Source: Paramacrobiotus metropolitanus
Taxonomy: Eukaryota > Tardigrada > Eutardigrada > Parachela > Macrobiotidae
NCBI RefSeq assembly: GCF_019649055.1
Contig: NW_026570292.1
Location: forward strand, 62,001-126,000
Length of the DNA stretch: 64,000 nt
Direction: 5' to 3'
Each line of letters starts with the position of its first letter. Within the stretch, counting starts at the first letter, position 1. Under the pieces are notes generated by a model. That model was not told the origin of the DNA and made no database searches. It saw only the letters and a list, made by a program, of their open reading frames with translations. A program made the position numbers and the translations under genes. This document shows positions 58,101-64,000 of this stretch, in pieces.

Positions 58101-60714
58101 GGTTTTACTCGTCCCTGCAGGAGGCCATGCCCCAGGGGGCCACCGGCACGGGGATCCTGGACGGGAGCCGGTCGTATGAGTTCTACCCGGCGGGAGCGTA
58201 CAACGATGTGATGCCTACTTCCGGTGAGATGTTCGTACGAGAGCAGCAGTTTTGAGGACTGCACGAAAAGCACTTTACACAGAAAATCATAGTTATGGAG
58301 CACAAAAAATTGCAGTCTAAGGTATTGTCTGTCGATATTGAACAAATTTAATATTAACGAATATTTTACTTGGCACGCTGGCAGTTTATAACAGTTACCG
58401 TCTTTTTTTCGATTATCTGAATTCCGTAAACTAATTTAGGTGGCTCCGCAAAGCAAAGCAGTAGACCAAAGCTATAGAAAACGCGAACAATAACGTCAGA
58501 ATTATTTATGCAGTATGATTATATGTACTACATAAACGAAGTAATCACAAGCGCTCGCTATTTTTGTTATCTGGGTGGCTGTTGCAAATAATTTAAAAAA
58601 ATTTAAAAAAATTTACTAAGGATCGCCGGTATAATACGGTGCTGCTCGACTACGTTGAGTTGAACAACTGCTGATGCGTAGAGATTTTGTAGAGCAATGG
58701 CAGCAGCAGGGTTGGTAAAAACATCGCGCATTTAAGGGTGTTGTCCCATTCTCAAGAGTCGTAATGCTATAATACGTATTAACAGTGCTCGTAATTTTTA
58801 TCTATTCACTTCGGCACTTTTTCACAAAGAAGCAACTGAAAAACCAATAACTGCCTTCCAAAAATTTTTGCTTATTATTAATCCCCTTATAGTCAGGTAC
58901 TATGTACTAAAAACAGATTACATCGTTATCTAATGAGCGACATACGTAATGGTAGCATCTAACGAAACAAGCCATCCATGTGCACAGGGAGCAGTAACAA
59001 CAATGCCCTGCGCATTAATAGGGACTCCACCTATTAAGTAGTAATAAAGCTCTAATGGAGTGCAGCGGGTGTATGAAGTGTAAAGCGATTGTTCCGATAG
59101 CCGGCAATTACGCTACGATTAGCCGGCGTCCGCCAGCTGAGCGACCGGCCTAACGCTGCTTGCAACCGACGATAGGCCACGCGGACAATTAACTTGTCAA
59201 CATGCATAATGGATTGGTCGGCAGTCCTCGCATCCCATTGTTTATGTATGAACCAACCGTCGCAAATTATACACTGCCGATTCTGTCACAACTAACTGAC
59301 ATCTTTAATACTGCCAAATGCCAATGTCATTAAGTTAAAACAACGCCGTCCGTGCAAGCGGACTGTGTATAAGTAATGAATTAAAATAAAATCGGCAATA
59401 TCTTTAACGGCACACAAGAAAGCTTGCTTAAACTGCAGTTAGAAAACGCGTTCGGAAAAACTGCTTGTATTACGAAAACGGTTTTTCGATTCATGTGTTA
59501 TTAATTTTATGCTTTTATTTAGGCCTACTTGACAGTTAAAAAATTTGAACACTAGAGAACGACACAAAATTGTTGTCCTCCAATCCCGTGAATCAGACGT
59601 ACAATACTTAACAATTGTCAAAGTTCTTATTAATTAGATGTTTTAACGAACAGTTTTGTTATAGTTATTCAGTTCACAGCTTAATGTAGTTAAATAACGC
59701 GGAAACAACCACGGTAAATATGACGCGTTGCTTTATCTGCTTCCATAAGAGCAATGAAGATGTGGATTATGATATTATCGTAGTGTGGGGGCGCTAGTAG
59801 GAACGCTCAAACGTTCTCATAACAGAACTGTTCTCACGTAACGACTGTTAAAGATTTATACGAGATTTAAATAATTTATATTTTTTTAAATTTGTTCTGT
59901 ACTTTGTTATTAGATCACAATGTATTCGCATAAATTCAGGTCGTTGAAATGTAGATAATCGCGGATATTTGTTATTTGCTGGATAGGTGATTATCTGAAG
60001 AGTTATTACAAAACCATGGATGTCTTTCCCGGCAACACCACGTCTTCCTACAGCAACTGCAACATGAACGGCTACGACGCCGGCTCGGCGTCCCCGTACC
60101 TGAGCAGTAAGCCCTCGTGGATGTCCCATCACCGGCAGAGTGTCGTGGTGTGGAACAACAACCCCACGCGCTCCCAGGTGGACGCCCTCAAGGGCGGCGC
60201 CGCCTCCGCCTGGGCGTCGGCCACGAGTAACGGGTCGGCGTATTCGCTGCTGTCCAGCAACGGATACGCCGGTACGAATGGGGAGGAGGTCAAGTACGCC
60301 AACACCCGGCATCATCGCGACGAAAAGGTCAGAACCACGCACTTAATGCAGATTGTCGAAACTTATTATTGTTCTTCCTACGTACGTCCTACAATAAATA
60401 ATTTTGACTAATACTGAAAATAACTTTTCGAATCAATTTCACGAACAAGTTTAAGGAAGGTCTGCTTCGATTGTTGAAAATAAGCACTGATTGTTTCGTA
60501 AGTTTTTGTAATTACTTTGTAATGAAGTAAATTACTGTTCAATTTTTATGAACGGTTACCCGGTACTGTTCAGCAAATATCTGTATATCGCTTTTTCTGT
60601 TTACAGGAGCGTAGCCATTTGAGCAGTCTGGGAGTCGATAAACCGGTAGCCATTCCCGCTGTGAACTTCTCCATTGCCGAAGCGACAAATACCCTGTTGG
60701 ATACCGCCGGATGA
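52129..60714 (+). CDS. AHR: aryl hydrocarbon receptor / spineless homologue (bHLH-PAS), 705 aa
   Basis: Ligand-regulated or developmental bHLH-PAS transcription factor, partner of ARNT. Exons in phase: 52129-52166, 53752-53975, 54614-54780, 55779-55871, 55966-56062, 56153-56214, 56851-57047, 57116-57228, 57489-57660, 57718-58223, 59987-60327, 60607-60714. Exon 1 encodes [13 protein letters not shown], matching the YATKRRRR start of Drosophila Spineless. Exon 2 is the bHLH ([40 protein letters not shown]). Exon 3 has an Ala/His run. PAS-A covers about 144-240 ([57 protein letters not shown]). PAS-B covers about 270-385 ([50 protein letters not shown]). After [13 protein letters not shown] the C-terminal half is Ser/Pro/Tyr-rich, an activation-type region. 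Alternative first exon, a 57-nt mini-intron and an alternative stop are described separately. Confidence 0.93.
53454..53489 (+). CDS. possible alternative first coding exon of the AhR gene
   Basis: [12 protein letters not shown], 12 codons, followed by the donor GTAAAT. It joins in phase 0 to an acceptor TATTTCAG at 53,728, extending the bHLH exon upstream ([10 protein letters not shown]). The canonical exon 1 (52,129) instead uses the acceptor TTGTAG at 53,751. Both are open and correctly phased, so an internal promoter giving a different N-terminus without the KRRRR box is possible. Confidence 0.4.
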
Positions 60715-60805
60715 TTCTTGTAAATTGTACCTACTAGTTGTATCACTTGCAACTTGCAAGTATGTAATGCACAGTACGATTGGATCGCCAATGATGTGAC
60801 GACAA

Positions 60806-60811
60806 AATAAA
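60806..60811 (+). terminator. poly(A) signal for the AhR gene
   Basis: AATAAA 92 bp after the AhR stop codon. Assigned by position. Confidence 0.5.
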
Positions 60812-61913
60812 TTACTGAATCGTCCTGAGATATATATCATCGATATATCGCCTTTTCTGGTGCACTGGATCTTTCAGGCGTGATAAATCAGCACTCGGAA
60901 CCACACAGAAAACTGAACGTAATGTGTAGTACACTGGCGCGCAGATTTCAAATACAAGCGTATAAATTAAATGAAAACAAGCAAATGCTATCGCTGTCGT
61001 ATTACGATTTACGGAAGACGTAAGCGATCGAATTTTTACCCAGATCAAATATGCTAAACAGCAAATTACTTGCAGCAAAACACATGCATCGTTCAATGTA
61101 TCAGGTGCATGCATAGCATCGTTTGATTTATTTCGTACTGTATTTAAGTGGTCTTACCAGCAAATTAATATTTAACTACTTAGTATTCCAATACAGCGGT
61201 GAGCCATTATGTTTTGGACACTAACTTTCATTCGACTACCAATCCACGTTACATTTCACTCGGTGACCGTAAATGAGCTCTGACGATTGCCACCACGCCA
61301 CTGCATTTAAGGCTGTCTTGTTTTACGAGTATTACGACGGAACTGTGCCATGCATAAATTTAGGTAAATCCATTATAGCGCAACACGTTTTTCACATATA
61401 CATTTCAATGGGAAGTTTGTGATCAGTTTTATCTACCCAATGCATACCAAAAACGCGGAAGTTGTCTTGCCTCTAATTCGATCCCATGCGTAAATGGGTT
61501 CGCTGGAAGGTGGGCTTGGTTATGTACCTGTCGACATACGGACAGCCTTATAAAAATACGTCCGCAGCATCACCGGAAGTAGATAGATTGGTTGCACAAT
61601 GTTTTTTATGGGTATCTCTCACGTTAGCATGACACTATGAAATAAGCAATGGTTGATGCAACAGAATACCGGCGTGAAAAGAGCCCGAATGGTAAAGTGC
61701 AGACGTAATAAAATGCGTCAGTAGCGCACGTCCAAGCTGTAAAAAACTGGGGATGCTATAGTTGTCTAGCTTGCCGATGTTTCCCGTTCCTTGCTGAATC
61801 AGTGCTGATGATTCCCATGGTTAGCGCGTTTTCGTATGAAGCACTGGCTTTTACATTAGCATGCCATCATAGCCAACCTGGGTGTAATTATTATCCCGTT
61901 CTGAATATTCAGA
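60812..61913. other. spacer after AhR
   Basis: AT-rich; short open frames on the minus strand (60,812-61,114) have no recognisable content. No gene or repeat. Confidence 0.3.
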
Positions 61914-62874
61914 ATGTGTGTGCAAATCTCCAGTATTTCTCTGAAACATAACGACACTCCACTTGTAATCCCATACGAATGGGACGATTTGTACACTTTC
62001 ACAGAATTGGATAAGGAAGATCGGGAGGAACACAAATTATGGTGCCCCGTGCGCGCTTTTTTGGGCTGGTGCTGGGATGTTTTCCGGTACGGTCTGGCGC
62101 TGATGCTGCTGTATGACGCTGTTCTCCGTAAGTTTGTACCGTATTACGTCAGATATCAATTTTAACGTTGTAGTATTATTTTTATATCAAGCGCAAAGTT
62201 TTCTTGTGAGCGGCTCAATATTGTACCGGTGTAAACCATATACCTATATATATTCTGGGATGTGCAACGAAATAATTAAGCGCCCTTGAAATTTTCATGG
62301 CGCACGGCAGCCGCATCCATAGAAGTGACCTTTCCTTAATTAATGCAACACAACGTTCACACTATGTAATCCATTATAACAAAAAACATGCGCAAATATA
62401 ATTAGATGGGCGGAAGCATCGTCTTTAATTTCAGGTGTTTATGAAGACTGTGCACGGGATCCCATCGTCACGGCATGCCGCTTATTGGCACCGCTGATCC
62501 TCCTGGCTATGCAGGTCTACCTGTCCATCCCGGTGGAGAAGAAAAAGGAAATGCGTCAGTGTGGCTATCTGCTCCTCCTCTCCCTCCTTCTTCTCGGTGT
62601 GTGTTTCACCCGCTCCAAGCGGGACGCCGTCCTGGAAGCTAACAACCGACCGGCACTGAAACTCGCTGACGGACAGTGGACGTACACGAGAGTGGGCGAT
62701 ATCGGGAACGGGGCATTCGCGGAAGTCAATCCGACGGTGTGGCAGTCCATTATCAACAACGATGGACACGCCATAGGTAGACTGCGGGATCAGTCAATTG
62801 ATTACGTCAAACTGGAGCAACCGCCTCCGGAAACTCGTTGTGTACGCATCGGGATGCGATTGCGCTGTACATAG
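61914..62874 (+). CDS. unrecognised membrane protein, 217 aa
   Basis: Two exons, 61914-62127 and 62435-62874, join in phase (GTAAGT donor, TTTCAG acceptor). The N-terminal 45 residues are soluble and acidic (PYEWDDLYTFTELDKEDREE). Then come hydrophobic segments FRYGLALMLLYDAVL, TACRLLAPLILLAMQVYLSI and CGYLLLLSLLLLGVCF, followed by a basic SKRD and an approximately 80-residue soluble C-terminus with RVGDIGNGAFAEVNPTVWQS and VKLEQPPPETRCVRIGMRLR. It looks like a three-helix membrane protein with cytosolic or lumenal tail. I do not recognise it. Start chosen as the first ATG of the open frame; no upstream exon evident. Confidence 0.65.
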
Positions 62875-63718
62875 TAGATTTTTTTTACATACAGTAGTAC
62901 CCGCATAATCTTCTTATGTACATGTATAAGTGGCATTTGGCGCGCTTTCTAGGCTTGGCAACGCCCAGGGAACTTTTTTGATCGAAATACGAAAACAATT
63001 TTTATTATACTTTACTTTATTTTATCCATCATTTAAATAATTAGACAGCCTTCCAATTTGCTGCATGTAAAGAGCACTTGTTTCCGTGTACTTCTACCGT
63101 TAAACGGCCAGTACAAAAGTCAGTATTATCTGATTTCATTTTGGATATCTGACGAAACCTAAAATGGTTGTGACTGTAATTATTTGTAAACGGCTCTTTT
63201 CTACACAAAACTGCAGCCTCTGATGTCGGCGCTAAATGATCTAGCTGTGCTAATATTTGATTATGATATTTGTACCGTTTGTAAATATTATTATGTATTG
63301 CTGTAAGGATTTAAGTCACTTACCGGATTATTGTTCTATAATAAGTTTCTCGCCTAATTATTTTAATTTAATTTTAAACGGTGTCGCCAGTAAAGTTGAG
63401 CTGCAAATTTTTGCCATTTAGTGCTTTTGATTTTGATGGGAATCCAATAATACATATTTACATAACATTTCCCCTGCTGTATAAAGCTCCATCCCTCTCT
63501 TTATTATGTTATGCTGTGTATAGGACTGATTTGTTTGTTTTATTGTTCCGTGTTTGAATACACACGTAATAAAACATGTAAGCACTTTAGAAAGTTTAAA
63601 ATAAAATTAAAAAAACGAGGTCAGTTATTCCGCATGTCCAACAACAGACTATCTGTACTTTTATTCACCGTGTTTTGTTAATTTTAAAACCTGTATAACC
63701 GTACGCAGCAGCTCCACT
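62875..63718. other. convergent 3' flanks
   Basis: AT-rich, with several AATAAA words on both strands (for example 63,568 on plus). No gene. Confidence 0.35.
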
Positions 63719-64000
63719 TTATACCCACGAATGTGCACGAATTCCCAACCGCCTGAGCGCAAGAAATACATTAAACGTATCATTCAAATATAAACCTTCC
63801 ACACCGCTCCAAATTTTGCCCAAAATCGTTACATTGACGTGATGCTCGAAATACATTTCATCGACCAACGAGTGCAATGATGCGTTGGCTATTAGCTGTT
63901 GTACTAGCGGATTTTCGATGCTGGGCGTGTCGATGTCGATCTTGACCACGACGTAATCCTCCGGAGTGGCCACTCGCGAGAGTATCGTCCAGGGATTCCG
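63719..64000 (-). CDS. conserved protein, C-terminal part, running off the right edge
   Basis: Minus-strand frame open from the window edge (64,000) to a stop at 63,719-63,721, about 93 codons. Sequence includes WTILSRVATPEDYVVVKIDI, DTPSIENPLVQQLIA, LVDEMYFEHHVNVTILG and, at the end, LALRRLGIRAHSWV-stop. The VVVKIDIDTPSIE, DExxFEHHV and GIRAHSWV motifs recur in a family of uncharacterised proteins I have seen in algae and invertebrates; the KxDID motif recalls methyltransferase-type folds, but that is a guess. The N-terminal part lies outside the window. Confidence 0.6.
   Translation of the reverse strand, partial: RNPWTILSRVATPEDYVVVKIDIDTPSIENPLVQQLIANASLHSLVDEMYFEHHVNVTILGKIWSGVEGLYLNDTFNVFLALRRLGIRAHSWV

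Noticed and set aside
57770-58345. Long antisense open frame (191 aa) over the AhR C-terminal exon
   Set aside because: Shadow of the GC-rich AhR coding exon; Gly/Arg-rich composition typical of an antisense frame.
1-64000. tRNA, rRNA or snRNA genes
   Set aside because: Looked for T-loop GTTCGA boxes with matching acceptor stems and rRNA-like blocks by eye and found none; a covariance-model scan would be decisive.

Overview
This window looks like AT-rich nuclear DNA of a small-genome invertebrate animal. Its genes are split by GT-AG introns of about 0.1 to 3 kb and code for metazoan families: a rhodopsin-type GPCR, PPT2, a GT10 fucosyltransferase, IDH3A, YPEL5, CNPPD1, a ZP-domain membrane protein, NCOA4 and the aryl hydrocarbon receptor. 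I assembled exons by hand from open frames, splice sites, phase matching and remembered family sequences. An ecdysozoan, perhaps a tardigrade, is my guess; the sequence does not prove it. No operon, CRISPR array, rRNA or tRNA was seen.

Layout. 1-15.2 kb is gene-poor and rich in mobile elements: a four-exon GPCR gene (2.1-4.6 kb) with a foldback element in intron 2, two tandem 3' remnants of a retrotransposon reverse-transcriptase ORF (4.6-5.7 kb), a 447-bp TAA microsatellite that looks like a LINE tail, a gag-like zinc-finger remnant (7.4-8.0 kb), a decayed minus-strand LINE (8.4-10.9 kb), and two small unrecognised genes.

15.2-31 kb is the dense housekeeping block: PPT2 (+), alpha-1,3-fucosyltransferase (-), IDH3A (+), YPEL5 (+), CNPPD1 (-). 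PPT2 and the fucosyltransferase are convergent. The fucosyltransferase and IDH3A are divergent over about 0.8 kb. YPEL5 and CNPPD1 are convergent. 32-38.3 kb is a ZP-domain transmembrane protein gene (-) whose large intron holds three separate inverted-repeat elements. 39.5-46.7 kb holds an unrecognised multi-pass membrane protein (+) and an NCOA4 homologue (+) that keeps a four-cysteine cluster. After a 5-kb gene desert with a long hairpin comes the AhR/spineless gene (52.1-60.7 kb, +), with alternative first exons, a 57-nt in-frame mini-intron and an alternative 3' end. The window closes with another unrecognised membrane protein (+) and the C-terminal part of a conserved minus-strand protein running off the right edge.

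The genes do not form one pathway. NCOA4 (ferritinophagy), IDH3A (TCA cycle), PPT2 (lysosomal thioesterase), CNPPD1 and YPEL5 are ordinary cell functions. I found no convincing new multi-gene system. The most interesting points are the conserved NCOA4 cysteines, the AhR transcript alternatives, the unusual GPCR and the transposon families inside introns.
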